In this document: piece after piece, positions 1-9,575 of the stretch
Layout: each line of letters begins with the position of its first letter
How positions within the stretch are numbered: position 1 is the stretch's first letter
Assembly: GCF_001005825.1 (NCBI RefSeq)
Contig: NZ_LBHV01000014.1
Location: 19,267 to 83,266, forward strand
DNA length: 64,000 bases
DNA from: Rhizobium sp. LC145
Lineage (GTDB): Bacteria; Pseudomonadota; Alphaproteobacteria; Rhizobiales; Rhizobiaceae
Reading direction: 5' to 3'
Translations under genes and position numbers: made by a program
Notes under the pieces: generated by a model
Database searches by the model: none
The model's input: the letters and a program-made list of their open reading frames with translations, nothing else
Told to the model about the DNA's origin: nothing

Positions 1-82
1 CGGCGGCGCCGAAGGCCAACAGTAAGCCCACGGGAGCTGCGACGAGTATGCCGTTCAAAGTTCTGCGTCTGGATTTCGTCAT
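1..82 (-). CDS. N-terminus of a membrane or exported protein (partial)
   Basis: On the minus strand an ATG at 80-82 follows a purine-rich ribosome site (AAGAGAGG), and the frame stays open to the window edge for 27 residues beginning MTKSRRRTLNGI. A positively charged start (KSRRR) followed by a hydrophobic stretch rich in V, L, G and A looks like a signal peptide or first membrane helix. The rest lies outside the window, so the function cannot be named. The spacing to the DUF924 stop at 103 is short, so the two may be co-transcribed. Confidence 0.5.
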   Translation of the reverse strand, partial: MTKSRRRTLNGILVAAPVGLLLAFGAA

Positions 83-102
83 GGATTTTCCTCTCTTGAT
101 CC

Positions 103-640
103 TTATCCCTGAAAGCCGCCTGCTTCGAGAAACTCTGCTTCCTGCGCAGTTGTGGCGCGGCCCAGCATGAAATTGCGGTGCGGAAAGCGTCCGAAACGGC
201 GGATGATGTCACGGTGGCCTTCAGCGTGATCGAGCCATGGCTGCCCCAATCGCGCATTGAGTTTCACCGACAGGTCCTGGTCGGTAATATTCTCCGAATG
301 CGTGAACGGCAGACAGAAGAACAGTCTCAGATCGGTTGAAACATGGTCCATGTGTCCGGCATCGAGCGCCAGACGGGCATAGTACCGCGCCAGGGGATCG
401 GTCGCATACATGTGGGCTGTCCCGCGAAACGCGTTGCGCGGAAACTGGTCGGTCAAGACTAGCAGGGCGAGCGCGCCTTTCGCGTGTTCGATCCAGCCCT
501 CATAACGCCGCGCCGCGACTGCCATATGAAGATCGAGGAAGCGGTCACGGAAGAGGCGATCGAATCCCTCATCCTTGTCGAACCACTGACCACGCACACC
601 GGCGTCCTTCCAAGAAGCCGACGACGTCCGAAATCAGCAC
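103..640 (-). pseudogene. DUF924 family protein with an apparent N-terminal frameshift
   Basis: The body (103-597) is an uninterrupted 164-residue frame typical of DUF924/COG3803, a small all-helical bacterial family of unknown role. Visible family blocks are QWFDKDEGFD, LTDQFPRN, FRGTAHMYATDPLA and LPFTHSE. Family members normally start 10-15 residues before the WF motif with a block like DVL.FW. That block is present just upstream in another frame: residues VLISDVVGF, with a GTG at 638-640 behind GAGGAG, then WKDAG only if one base is dropped in the run at 610-616. I infer a +1 frameshift or a sequencing error there. Initiation at the GTG at 595-597 would give a shortened protein. The gene lies directly behind the antiporter gene. 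Confidence 0.6.
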
Positions 641-675
641 CTCATCTCCTCGGGACCGCGCCCTAAGCATGGCGA

Positions 676-2481
676 TCATGATGAAGCCTCCGGCTCTACA
701 GGCTTACCCCTGCCTGGAGCATTGCCATGGATCAGGTCGCGGCCGGCATAGATACCGCCGACCGTCTCGATCTCGAGGCGCTCAGCGTCACGCTTGCGGA
801 TGTCGGCCATCAGCTCGGATGCAGTATCCGGTTCGTCGCCGAGCACCACCAAAGCGCGCTCGCCGAGCTTGAGTGCGGATTCGAAGGTCTCGCGGATCTG
901 GAACTCCACGCCGGCGTGAACCAGCTCAATGGCATGCTCGCGATCCATCGAGCGGGCGAGCACCGGAACAAGGGGAAACTGGTGTTTCGCGAGTTCGGCG
1001 ATGGTGCTCGCGGCATTCGCATCATCGACGGCGATGACGATCGCCTTCGCGTGTTCCGCGCCGGCGGCATGAAGAATGTCCAGCCGCGCGCCGTCGCCAT
1101 AATAGACCTTGAACCCGAAGTCCTCGGCATCGCGGATCGCCTGCGTGTCTGTCTCGATGATCGAGATCGAGTGGCCGCGCGCCAAAAGCGGCTGGCTGAC
1201 GATCTGGCCGAAGCGTCCGAAGCCGATGAGAAGCACGCCGCCCGACAGGTTCCCAGCCACTTCCACGCCGTCCATTGATTGCGCCGTTTTGGGCAACAGG
1301 CGGTTGTGCAGGATGATCATCAACGGTGTCAGCACCATCGAGACGATGATGATCGCGGTCAGGGTCGCGTTCCATTCGGGCGTGAGGATGCCGAACTGGG
1401 TTGCGGCGGCATAGAGGACGAAGGCGAACTCGCCACCCTGCGCCATCATGACGGCACGCTCCACAGCCTCGGCATTGTCGGATTTGAGGAGGCGGGCGAC
1501 ACCGTAGATCACCGTCATCTTCAGGATCATGTACGCTGGTACGGAAATGGCGATCACCACCCAGTTCGCCGCGATGATGTCGAGGTCGAGCGCCATGCCA
1601 ACGCCGAGGAAGAACAGGCCGAGCAGCAGCCCGCGGAAGGGCTCGATGTCCGCCTCGAGCTGGTGGCGGAAGGACGATTCCGACAGAAGCACGCCGGCGA
1701 GGAAGGCGCCCATCGCCATCGAAAGCCCGCCCGCCTGCATCAACACCGCAGCACCGAGCACGACGAGCAGGGCCGCCGCCGTCATGATCTCCCGGACGCC
1801 GAACCTCGCCAGCAGGCGGAACATCGGGTCGAGCAGGTAACGCCCGGCAACCACCAGCACCGCGATGGTCGTAAGCCCGATGCCCACCCCCGTCAGCCGG
1901 TCGCCCAGAGTCACGTTCTCCCCGCCCGGCGCGAGGAAGGCCACCAGCGCGAGAAGCGGCACGATGGCCAGGTCCTCGAATAACAGGATGGCGATAATTT
2001 TCCGCCCCTTCGGCTGGGCGATCGCGCCGCGTTCCTGCATCATCTGCATGACGATGGCGGTGGAGGTCAGCACGAAGCCGGCTCCCGCCACGAAGCTCGC
2101 CCCGACCGGATAACCGAGCGCAAGGCCCACCGAGATCAGCGTGAAGATGGCGAGGCAGACCTGCAGCGCGCCCAGCCCGAAGATCTCGCCGCGCATGCTC
2201 CAAAGCCGCGAAGGCTGCATCTCCAGCCCGATGATGAACAGAAACAGCACCACGCCGAGCTCGGCGACATGGATGATCGCCTGCGCGTCGTCGAAAAAGC
2301 CTAGTCCGAACGGTCCTATGGCAAGGCCCGCGGCGAGATAGCCGAGCACCGACCCGAGTCCCGCGCGCCGGAACAGGGGAATGGCGACGACCGCCGCCGC
2401 GAGAAGCACGACGACGGGAATGGGATCGAACGCCGCATGGTGTGACGCTTCGGCGGCGTGAGTGGCGGCTTCGGTGGACAT
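676..2481 (-). CDS. CPA2-family cation:proton antiporter (KefB/KefC type) with TrkA-N domain
   Basis: The 601-residue inner-membrane protein has about 12 hydrophobic helices over residues 20-400, the architecture of Kef-type K+/H+ antiporters. A cytoplasmic Rossmann NAD-binding TrkA-N domain follows (about 415-530) with the glycine motif GFGRFG and an acidic residue after the second strand (IIETD). The likely job is potassium or proton exchange gated by NAD(H) or thiols. The ATG at 2481 has AGAGG seven bases upstream. A three-helix membrane gene ends four bases before it, so the pair is probably one transcript. The C-terminal regulatory tail is short, so specificity (KefB or KefC or another CPA2 type) cannot be fixed. 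Confidence 0.9.
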   Translation of the reverse strand: MSTEAATHAAEASHHAAFDPIPVVVLLAAAVVAIPLFRRAGLGSVLGYLAAGLAIGPFGLGFFDDAQAIIHVAELGVVLFLFIIGLEMQPSRLWSMRGEIFGLGALQVCLAIFTLISVGLALGYPVGASFVAGAGFVLTSTAIVMQMMQERGAIAQPKGRKIIAILLFEDLAIVPLLALVAFLAPGGENVTLGDRLTGVGIGLTTIAVLVVAGRYLLDPMFRLLARFGVREIMTAAALLVVLGAAVLMQAGGLSMAMGAFLAGVLLSESSFRHQLEADIEPFRGLLLGLFFLGVGMALDLDIIAANWVVIAISVPAYMILKMTVIYGVARLLKSDNAEAVERAVMMAQGGEFAFVLYAAATQFGILTPEWNATLTAIIIVSMVLTPLMIILHNRLLPKTAQSMDGVEVAGNLSGGVLLIGFGRFGQIVSQPLLARGHSISIIETDTQAIRDAEDFGFKVYYGDGARLDILHAAGAEHAKAIVIAVDDANAASTIAELAKHQFPLVPVLARSMDREHAIELVHAGVEFQIRETFESALKLGERALVVLGDEPDTASELMADIRKRDAERLEIETVGGIYAGRDLIHGNAPGRGKPVEPEASS

Positions 2482-2484
2482 CGG

Positions 2485-2754
2485 TCAACCTCTCGTTAGT
2501 TGCCAAGCGACCAGCCCGGCGATGACAGCCGGCACGGCGAAGACGACGAGGAGGATCGGCAGTTCCTGCGCCACGGTGTATCCGGCCTTCGCCACGCCGA
2601 TCCACATGTTGACCAGCGCCACGGCCAGCCAGACAGGCACGAAGACCTTCGCTGCCGTCGTGATCCCGGCGACATCGCCGCCCCAGAGCTTCCCGAACAG
2701 GGCGAACACGCCGAGCAGGAGGACGCCTCCGGTGATGACAAGCAACATATGCAT
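2485..2754 (-). CDS. Small three-helix membrane protein upstream of the antiporter
   Basis: An 89-residue protein beginning MHMLLVITGG, chosen because GGAAGGA sits six bases before this ATG; a longer frame to 2781 has no ribosome site. Three hydrophobic segments cover most of the protein (about residues 3-18, 36-53 and 63-82). It ends four bases before the Kef-type antiporter start, implying translational coupling. No catalytic motif is visible. It may be an accessory or stabilising subunit of the antiporter; this is inferred only from position and topology. Confidence 0.65.
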   Translation of the reverse strand: MHMLLVITGGVLLLGVFALFGKLWGGDVAGITTAAKVFVPVWLAVALVNMWIGVAKAGYTVAQELPILLVVFAVPAVIAGLVAWQLTRG

Positions 2755-2829
2755 GAACGGTCCTTCCCCTCGTGATGGCAAAAGGGCGGCCTCACTCTGT
2801 GAACAGGCCGCGCCGAACTGTCCGAGATC

Positions 2830-3603
2830 CTACTTGGTCGTGTAACCGCCGTTGACAAGAATGGTCTGGCCGGTCATCCACCAGCCCTCCGAAACCATGA
2901 AGCGGATATAGGGAACGATGTCCTCGATGTCGGTCAGCCCGGTCTTGGAGAAGCTGGACAGCGCAGCCGCCGTCTTGTGATAGGCGACGGCGTCTTCGCC
3001 CTCGGCCGGATAAAAGAAGGGCGTGTCCATCGGGCCAGGGCCGATCGCCGTCACCGATATTCCGCGATCGCCAAATTCTTTGGAGGCCGCCCGCGTGAAA
3101 TGCTCGACCGCCGCCTTGGTGCCGGCGTAGGCCGCATAGAAGGGCGTAAAGGCGCCGAGCAGCGAGGTGACGAGCGTGCAGATCTTGCCGTTGTCGTTGA
3201 GGTGCTTGCCGGCTTCCTTGAGGAAGAAAAAAGCGGTCTTGGAATTCACCGCCGTCATCTCGTCGTATTCGACTTCCGAGATCTCGACGATGGGCTTCTT
3301 CAAGACCTTGCCAACGGTGTTGATGGCGATGTCGGGGTTGCCGATGGCGGCGACAGTATCGGCAAACAGCTTCTCCATCGCACCTGCCGTGGTGAGGTCG
3401 GCCTGGAACGCGACAGCCTGGGCCCCGGCGGCCTTGGCGGCGGCGACGGTCGCGTCGGCATCGGCCTTGGTGGACGCGCTGTTGTAATGAATGGCGATCG
3501 CCTTGGCGCCATGGGCGGCGAGATCGCGTGCGATCAGCCCGCCGAGATTCTTGGCTCCGCCGGCGATGATGACGGTTTTGCCCTTGATGCTGTGGTCGGT
3601 CAT
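2830..3603 (-). CDS. SDR-family NAD(P)-dependent oxidoreductase
   Basis: A 257-residue short-chain dehydrogenase. The nucleotide-binding glycine motif is AGGAKNLGG near residue 15, the NxxG-like block is INTVGK, and the catalytic tyrosine and lysine are in YAGTK near residue 160. The start is the ATG (MTDHSIKG) with AGGAGG seven to eight bases upstream. The longer frame from 3636 lacks a ribosome site. The ending (LVNGGY) is typical for classical SDRs. The gene diverges from a LysR regulator, which by the usual arrangement controls it. The substrate is unknown. Confidence 0.88.
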   Translation of the reverse strand: MTDHSIKGKTVIIAGGAKNLGGLIARDLAAHGAKAIAIHYNSASTKADADATVAAAKAAGAQAVAFQADLTTAGAMEKLFADTVAAIGNPDIAINTVGKVLKKPIVEISEVEYDEMTAVNSKTAFFFLKEAGKHLNDNGKICTLVTSLLGAFTPFYAAYAGTKAAVEHFTRAASKEFGDRGISVTAIGPGPMDTPFFYPAEGEDAVAYHKTAAALSSFSKTGLTDIEDIVPYIRFMVSEGWWMTGQTILVNGGYTTK

Positions 3604-3746
3604 GGGGGTGGCCTCCTTTGCCAATACGGCGACCACATCGACGGCCGCTTTCGTTATGAAAGCATATCGTCTAGGATTGGCTGATAAAGACGATCACTCT
3701 AACATCACTTATCAAAATATCGGCACAATGAAGGGCCGCCCTCCCA

Positions 3747-4652
3747 TTGGATCGTATCGACCTGTTCCGTATCTTCACCCGCGTCGTCGAATGTTCGAGC
3801 TTCACCCGCGCCGCCGATACGCTCGGCGTCCCGCGCTCATCGGTGTCGGCTGCCGTGCAGGAGCTGGAGGGCCGCGTCGGCGCGCGGCTGCTCCATCGCA
3901 CCACGCGCAAGGTGTCGCCGACCCAGGACGGCACTGCCTTCTACGAGCGCTGCCTGCGGGTCATCGCCGATGTCGAGGATACGGAAAACCTCTTCCGGCA
4001 GACGGCGGCGCAGCCGTCGGGCAGGCTGCGGATCGATGTCCCGGGCCGCATTGGACGGCTCGTCCTCGCGCCGGCGCTTCCTGAATTTCTCGATCTCTAT
4101 CCTCGCATCGATATCGACCTTGGCGTCACGGATCGCGCTGTGAATCTGGTGGAGGATAGCGTTGATTGTGTCGTACGGGTTGGCCCCTTGAGCGATTCAG
4201 GCTTGATAGCGCGCCCGATCGGCAGGCTGCCGCTCATCAATGTCGCCAGCCCAGCCTATCTGGAACTCCACGGAACACCCCACGCAGTTAGCGATCTCGG
4301 GCACCATTGGGCGGTCAATTATGCGTCGCCCTCCAGCGGGCGGGTCGAGGCTTGGGAGTGGATCGAACACGGTGCGCTTCGCACACTGCCATTGCGTGGC
4401 CGCGTCACCGTCAACAGCGCCGAGGCCTACATCGCCTGCTGCCTCGCGGGCCTCGGGCTGATCCAGATTCCGGCTTATGATGTGCGGCACCATATCGAGG
4501 CGGGAGAGCTCGTCGAAGTGATGCCGGACCACAGGGCCGAGGCCATGCCGATGACCCTGCTTTATCCTCATCGCCAGCATCTCTCACGGCGATTGCTGGT
4601 GTTCGCGGATTGGCTCGAGGCATTGCTGAGACAGGACGTAGCTGGGGGATAG
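3747..4652 (+). CDS. LysR-family transcriptional regulator
   Basis: A 301-residue protein with an N-terminal winged helix-turn-helix (residues 1-60; FTRAADTLGVPRSSVSAAV is the recognition region) and a LysR substrate-binding domain from about residue 88. The start is a TTG with no strong ribosome site, giving the standard LysR beginning DRIDLFRIF. It is divergent from the SDR gene, with about 140 bp between starts, the normal place for a LysR-controlled promoter. Sequence resemblance is to the large group of LysR proteins that regulate an adjacent reductase. The inducer is unknown. Confidence 0.88.
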   Translation: MDRIDLFRIFTRVVECSSFTRAADTLGVPRSSVSAAVQELEGRVGARLLHRTTRKVSPTQDGTAFYERCLRVIADVEDTENLFRQTAAQPSGRLRIDVPGRIGRLVLAPALPEFLDLYPRIDIDLGVTDRAVNLVEDSVDCVVRVGPLSDSGLIARPIGRLPLINVASPAYLELHGTPHAVSDLGHHWAVNYASPSSGRVEAWEWIEHGALRTLPLRGRVTVNSAEAYIACCLAGLGLIQIPAYDVRHHIEAGELVEVMPDHRAEAMPMTLLYPHRQHLSRRLLVFADWLEALLRQDVAGG

Positions 4653-4822
4653 GTATTTGCGAGCTTTTCGCATCAAAGTACCCACGGTTTTCCGCCTTTC
4701 GCCGGCCCCGGCCCAGTGGCTCCCGGCTCTAACGCCGTAGAACAGCGCGGCCAGCCAGCCTCCCTTCCATTTCTGAAAAAATCGCAGGCTCGCTGTTGGT
4801 TCACGATGGTCAGGTCGTTGCC

Positions 4823-7800
4823 CTAGAAGTTACCGCCGATACGAATGCCGAATGTGTGGTTCTGCGCATTGCCATCGAAGCCGAAAGCTGTGCGGTAGTC
4901 GAAACTGAGCGTTATGTCATTGTCGAGCTTGGCGTCGATGCCAACCCCGACCGTCAGGTAATCGCGCATGTAGCGATCAAGATCGAGTGCGTAGGGCGCG
5001 GTTCCGAGATCAGAATATCCAATGCTGGCCTGGCTCGATCCAGAGAAGTCGTGGGTGTATTCCAGCCGTCCGCGCGTGTTGAGCACACCCCACTCCATCG
5101 GAATTGCGTGTTCGGCGCGCATGCCGATAACCCCCGCCAGCATATCGAATGTCTGATCGCCAAAAGACAGGCTATAGGGTCCTGCCCCCGTCTCGGTAAA
5201 GCCATCGAGCTGGGTATGGGCGACCTCAATCCGACCGTAGGGTGAGAACATCAGGCCATTGCTTCTGTGTTCATAGCCAGCGGACAATGATCCGAAGAAT
5301 TGTGTACCGCCCCGGCTTCCGGTGGCGAAGTCGCCAGTCGTGGTCACATAGCGCGTGCTGTCGAAGTCGAGACGGCTCACCCCCAGAAGACCGTCGAGAT
5401 AGAACGGTGCGGGATGATAGCTGCCATAGAGCGCAGCGCTGAATGCCTGTCCTGTGCTTGTTGTCCCACTTGAACCGATGTCTGTCCTGTCTCGGCCATA
5501 ACCGAAACCGATGCCGGCGACGACGTCCGGCGCAAAACGATGATCGACGCCGCCGCTGACGCCGACGAGGGTGTGCCCGAGATCGATGCTGCCACGTTCA
5601 CTGGTCCCGAAATTGACGAACCCGCCAGTCCAGAAGGCCGTGTCGCCAAACGGGGCGTTTATCGGCTGCGTTGCATTTCCAGTTTCCACGCCTAGTTCTT
5701 TATGCGACCGTCCCATGGTGCGACCGGCGGGATCGTTGCCCGGTCTTTCCTCCTCAGCTTTCTTAGGTTCGGTACGGTCGGCGTCTTGCGTGACGCCCAT
5801 GCGAATATTGAGCGATTGCGCATGTCGGCTCTGGTCGCTGTGCAGCCGCTCCAGGCGATCGTTGAAATTGCTGATCTGAGTGGTAGCAAAACGCTGAGCC
5901 GTCTGTGCCTGAGCGTTGATGAGGCCGATTACCTCCGTATCCTGCGACGGATCGGGGCGATAAATGCCGCCAAGCGTCAGACTGTAGGCCGCCTTGCCGG
6001 TCAGCCCGTTCTGGTCGCGCACCGTGACGACGACGGTGTAGTTCCCCGGTGTAGTCGGCAAGCCGTGGATTGTGCCTGTGCGCGGTTCGACGCTCATTCC
6101 TTCCGGCAGCCCGGTCGCCGAGAAGCTGTAGGGTGCAGTGCCGCCTGATACGGAAACAGCTTGGGTGTATTCGACGCCGGCTGTCCCTCCTGGAATTGAG
6201 CCTGACGCCGGCGAGAAGGTGAGGGCGGGTGCGATATAGGTAAAAGCGGCGGTCAAAGTGGTCGTACCGCCTGGCGTCGTCACTGAAACATCGGTTGAAC
6301 CCGCGGCATTGGCCGGTGCGATGGCGGTGATCTGCGTATTGCTGATAACCGCGATGCCGGTTGCCGCCGCGCTGCCGAGCGTCACGCTGGTCGTGCCGGT
6401 CAGATGGTTGCCGGTGATCGTGAGGGCGGTTCCGCCCAACGTGGAGCCGGCTGCAGGAGAAATCCCCGTCAGGCTTGGCGGAGCAGGAGCGACAACAATG
6501 GTGTAGCTTGCCGAAGCCGAGCCTGAGATTGCAGCGGTCGCGGTAACGTTGATGGTGAAGGTACCATCTACGTCTGGGGTTCCTGTGATGTTACCGGTAG
6601 CCCCGTCGATGATGAGGCCGGATGGCAGGCCGGTGGCGCTGAACGTAATGGTTCCGGCACCACCAGATGCGGAAATAGAACCATCGTTGTAGACGGCCCC
6701 GACCACGCCCGCGCTCAAGGCAGAGCCGTTAGCCGGCGACAGGGAGACGGGCAGCGAGGCCGCCGCGACGACGATAATATAACTCGCGGTGGCCGCGCCC
6801 GAGATTGCTCCGGTTGCGGTGACCTCAACGGTGAATGTGCCATCGGCCGTCGGCGTTCCCTTAATCGCGCCGGTCGCAGGATCAATCGACAGGCCGGGCG
6901 GCAAGCCGGTGGCGCTGAACGTAATGGTTCCGACGCCGCCCGTCGCGGTAATTGAACCATCGTTATAGGCGGCACCGACCACGCCCGCGGTCAAGGCAGA
7001 GCCGTTGGCCGGTGCCAGGGAGACGGGCAGCGGGGCGGCCGCGATGACGATGGTAAAACTCGCGGTGGCCGTGCCGGAGGTTGCTCCGGTTGCGGTAACG
7101 GCAACGGTGAAGGTGCCACCGGCCGTCGGCGTACCCGTGATCGCGCCGGTCGCTGCATCAATCGACAGGCCGGGTGGCAAGCCGGTGGCACTGAAGGTGA
7201 TGGTGCCGCCACCGCCGGTCGCGGAAATCGAACCATCGTTATAGGCAGTGCCGACCAGGCCATTCGACAAGGTCGAGCCGTCGGACGGCGTGAGAGCGAT
7301 CGAGCGCCCCACGGCCAAGGGTGTTCCGTCGGTAAAAGCCGCATTGCTGTTGCCCCCGACGTTGTCGACCGCGTTTGCCAGGATATCAAGACGAAGGGTG
7401 CCTGACCCGGATATATCATCGACCTGAACGGTATAGGTTATGTTGTCCGAGGTCTGCAATACCCCCAGCCTCCCGGAGGCGGTACCGCTTGACGTTAGCA
7501 CCAGGTCGGATCCGGTAAACCCCGTGACCGGCTCGGAAAACGTGACTTCGAACGTCACGCTGTCGGCGTCGGGGTCGGGACTACCGATCACCCTGGTTGA
7601 AACAACCTCGGGGTTTACAGCGTATATGAGTACTAAGCTGGTCGAGCCAATGTTGTTGAGCGTGAGATCCGCATTGGTGCCCTGAATGTCCCGGATGGTA
7701 CCGCCGTTTGCCACGATCGCCGTACCAAGCGATATGCCGCGAAGCGCTACATCCCCCTGCTGGACAGTGTAAGTAAAGACAGAAGAGCTGCTTCCATTGC

Positions 7801-9523
7801 TTGACAGACTGGCATGACGTGTTGTGGCGCCAATCGCCAAAGGAATATAAGGCGCTCCTCCCCCCGTGTTAACGTCGACATTTCCGTCCCAGCTGACGGT
7901 AAAATCCAACCTGTCTCCGGTTCCGTAATAGCCATTGGCTGGCACGGAAACGGATACCACTGTCGGTGGTGGAGTGGCTGCCTCGACCGCTAGCGTATAG
8001 GTTGTTTCCTTCGCGTGGGCTCGGGTATTCGCCGCCTGCACGGTGAAGGTGAAGCTCCCCGTTTCCGTCGGCGTTCCCGACAGTTCGCCGGTATCGGCCA
8101 GTGCCAGACCTGCTGGCAGCTTGCCACCGGTCAGGGTGTAGGAAAAATCCAGATAGCCGCCTGTGGCTGTAATCGTCTGGCTAAAGGGGACGCCAGCGGT
8201 TGCCTTGACCAACGTGGCCGGCGAGATGGAAATTTCCTCAAAAGTGAAAACGATCGAGCAGTCCGCCGTGATGGGGCTGGTATGCCACCCGGTGCCGACA
8301 GCGTGAATACCGCATCCGCTGGGCTCACGATATGTCGCGCCCGCATCCGGTGAGACTGTGGAGAACGCTATAATGCGTTCTTCGGAAACTTCCGCAGGGC
8401 TGCTGATCGTCGTCTGGGGATCGTCACTGAGGGTCACGTTGGTAACCCGGCCCGGGCCGTTGGATGACCAGGTAACCGTGTGGTCCCGGGCGGGTGCCGC
8501 AATCACCGGGATCGTCTGTGTGGCCTTTTGCGAGTCGTTGAAGTTGGCGTCGCCTATACTCTGGGCGCTCAGCACGCAATTGCCAGCATTCAGAAAAGTC
8601 ACGACACCGTCGGAAACAGTGCATATGTCACCGCTTTCCGTCTTGACCTCGACAACCACGCTCTGGCTTACGCGCAGGGCGCGAGCGGTCACTGCATAGG
8701 TCTGACCGACACCTGCCTGGCTCGGCGGAATTGTGTCGAAATAGATGCTTTGATCCGCCTTGGCTATATCTATGACGACGCCACTGCTGACGCCAGGTTC
8801 ATGGCTTTCGTCGCCTGAATAAACAGCCGTGATGATATGCTGGCCAGCGCCAAGCTCATTGGTTGTTATCGTGAGGCTGGCCCCATTGGTAGTGTCGAAT
8901 GAGACTGGGTCGCCAATCCTTGTGTTTCCATCCATGAAGGTAATTTCACCATTCGGCTTCGCGCTCGTTCCTATGACGATCGCCTTGATTTCAACCGTCT
9001 GGCCGTAGACTCTGCCTTGCGGCAGTTCGTCCACCAGGACGGTCGAAGCCGCCTTGGTGACGGTCAACGTTGCCGGACTTGAGTAGACGCTCTCACCGTC
9101 CTTGCTGACCACAGCGCGATATCGCGTGCCGGATTCGCTCACGCGAACTGGTTTAAAAGTGTATGTACTCTCGGTGGCGCCCGAAATTGTCGAGAAATCA
9201 AAGCCGTTCGTGCTGACCTGCCATTCATAAGTCGCATCGCTGGCACTGGTCGTGACGGAAAACGTGACGAATTGCCCGGCTGCCACCGTCAGGTCCTGGG
9301 GATGCTGCGTGATAGCAGGAGGGGCAGCTTGCGCCGGCGAACCGCACAATAACACGAGCGCCACCAGCAGAAATGCTGACCAGCCGCGTCTCAGGTTCTT
9401 CCACGTCGGTGAGGAATCCCTATGCGTTGCATGGAGGCGCAAATTTCTAAAGAAAATGGTCTCAGTCGGGATCATACGAACACAAATCTCAGTCGGGAAA
9501 GCCTGACGGTACGAGGAAGCCAC
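4823..9523 (-). CDS. Giant autotransporter with Ig-like repeat passenger
   Basis: A 1566-residue type V secreted surface protein. After an extended N-region comes a signal peptide (hydrophobic WSAFLLVALVLLCGSPAQA, cleavage near residue 68). The passenger is a string of Ig-like modules: an Ig fold near 70-155, a Big-type domain near 160-260, a putative-Ig (He_PIG) module near 435-525, three near-identical He_PIG repeats (about 770-1045), an IPT/TIG domain (about 1045-1120) and another He_PIG module. The last 270 residues form an autotransporter beta-barrel ending in GGNF with a terminal aromatic. It probably works as an adhesin. The GTG start has a weak ribosome site; an internal ATG at residue 17 is an alternative. 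Confidence 0.88.
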   Translation of the reverse strand: MASSYRQAFPTEICVRMIPTETIFFRNLRLHATHRDSSPTWKNLRRGWSAFLLVALVLLCGSPAQAAPPAITQHPQDLTVAAGQFVTFSVTTSASDATYEWQVSTNGFDFSTISGATESTYTFKPVRVSESGTRYRAVVSKDGESVYSSPATLTVTKAASTVLVDELPQGRVYGQTVEIKAIVIGTSAKPNGEITFMDGNTRIGDPVSFDTTNGASLTITTNELGAGQHIITAVYSGDESHEPGVSSGVVIDIAKADQSIYFDTIPPSQAGVGQTYAVTARALRVSQSVVVEVKTESGDICTVSDGVVTFLNAGNCVLSAQSIGDANFNDSQKATQTIPVIAAPARDHTVTWSSNGPGRVTNVTLSDDPQTTISSPAEVSEERIIAFSTVSPDAGATYREPSGCGIHAVGTGWHTSPITADCSIVFTFEEISISPATLVKATAGVPFSQTITATGGYLDFSYTLTGGKLPAGLALADTGELSGTPTETGSFTFTVQAANTRAHAKETTYTLAVEAATPPPTVVSVSVPANGYYGTGDRLDFTVSWDGNVDVNTGGGAPYIPLAIGATTRHASLSSNGSSSSVFTYTVQQGDVALRGISLGTAIVANGGTIRDIQGTNADLTLNNIGSTSLVLIYAVNPEVVSTRVIGSPDPDADSVTFEVTFSEPVTGFTGSDLVLTSSGTASGRLGVLQTSDNITYTVQVDDISGSGTLRLDILANAVDNVGGNSNAAFTDGTPLAVGRSIALTPSDGSTLSNGLVGTAYNDGSISATGGGGTITFSATGLPPGLSIDAATGAITGTPTAGGTFTVAVTATGATSGTATASFTIVIAAAPLPVSLAPANGSALTAGVVGAAYNDGSITATGGVGTITFSATGLPPGLSIDPATGAIKGTPTADGTFTVEVTATGAISGAATASYIIVVAAASLPVSLSPANGSALSAGVVGAVYNDGSISASGGAGTITFSATGLPSGLIIDGATGNITGTPDVDGTFTINVTATAAISGSASASYTIVVAPAPPSLTGISPAAGSTLGGTALTITGNHLTGTTSVTLGSAAATGIAVISNTQITAIAPANAAGSTDVSVTTPGGTTTLTAAFTYIAPALTFSPASGSIPGGTAGVEYTQAVSVSGGTAPYSFSATGLPEGMSVEPRTGTIHGLPTTPGNYTVVVTVRDQNGLTGKAAYSLTLGGIYRPDPSQDTEVIGLINAQAQTAQRFATTQISNFNDRLERLHSDQSRHAQSLNIRMGVTQDADRTEPKKAEEERPGNDPAGRTMGRSHKELGVETGNATQPINAPFGDTAFWTGGFVNFGTSERGSIDLGHTLVGVSGGVDHRFAPDVVAGIGFGYGRDRTDIGSSGTTSTGQAFSAALYGSYHPAPFYLDGLLGVSRLDFDSTRYVTTTGDFATGSRGGTQFFGSLSAGYEHRSNGLMFSPYGRIEVAHTQLDGFTETGAGPYSLSFGDQTFDMLAGVIGMRAEHAIPMEWGVLNTRGRLEYTHDFSGSSQASIGYSDLGTAPYALDLDRYMRDYLTVGVGIDAKLDNDITLSFDYRTAFGFDGNAQNHTFGIRIGGNF
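6465..7293 (-). repeat. Three tandem 276-bp repeats encoding He_PIG modules
   Basis: Within the autotransporter the same roughly 276-bp (92-codon) unit occurs three times. An anchor string, AGGGAGACGG, falls at 6741 and 7017, exactly 276 bases apart. Each unit encodes a block like TITFSATGLP, then GTPT...GTFT and a final IVVA-type strand. DNA identity between units is high enough for slippage or unequal crossover, so copy number could vary between strains. Confidence 0.75.
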
Positions 9524-9575
9524 CGAGGGAGCGATTTTCCACCTCGGTTGACTTCGTTCTCTCCGTCAGTGGCCA

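Noticed and set aside
1022..2605. 527-residue minus frame overlapping the antiporter
   Set aside because: Shadow of the antiporter gene; composition is arginine-rich and lacks motifs.
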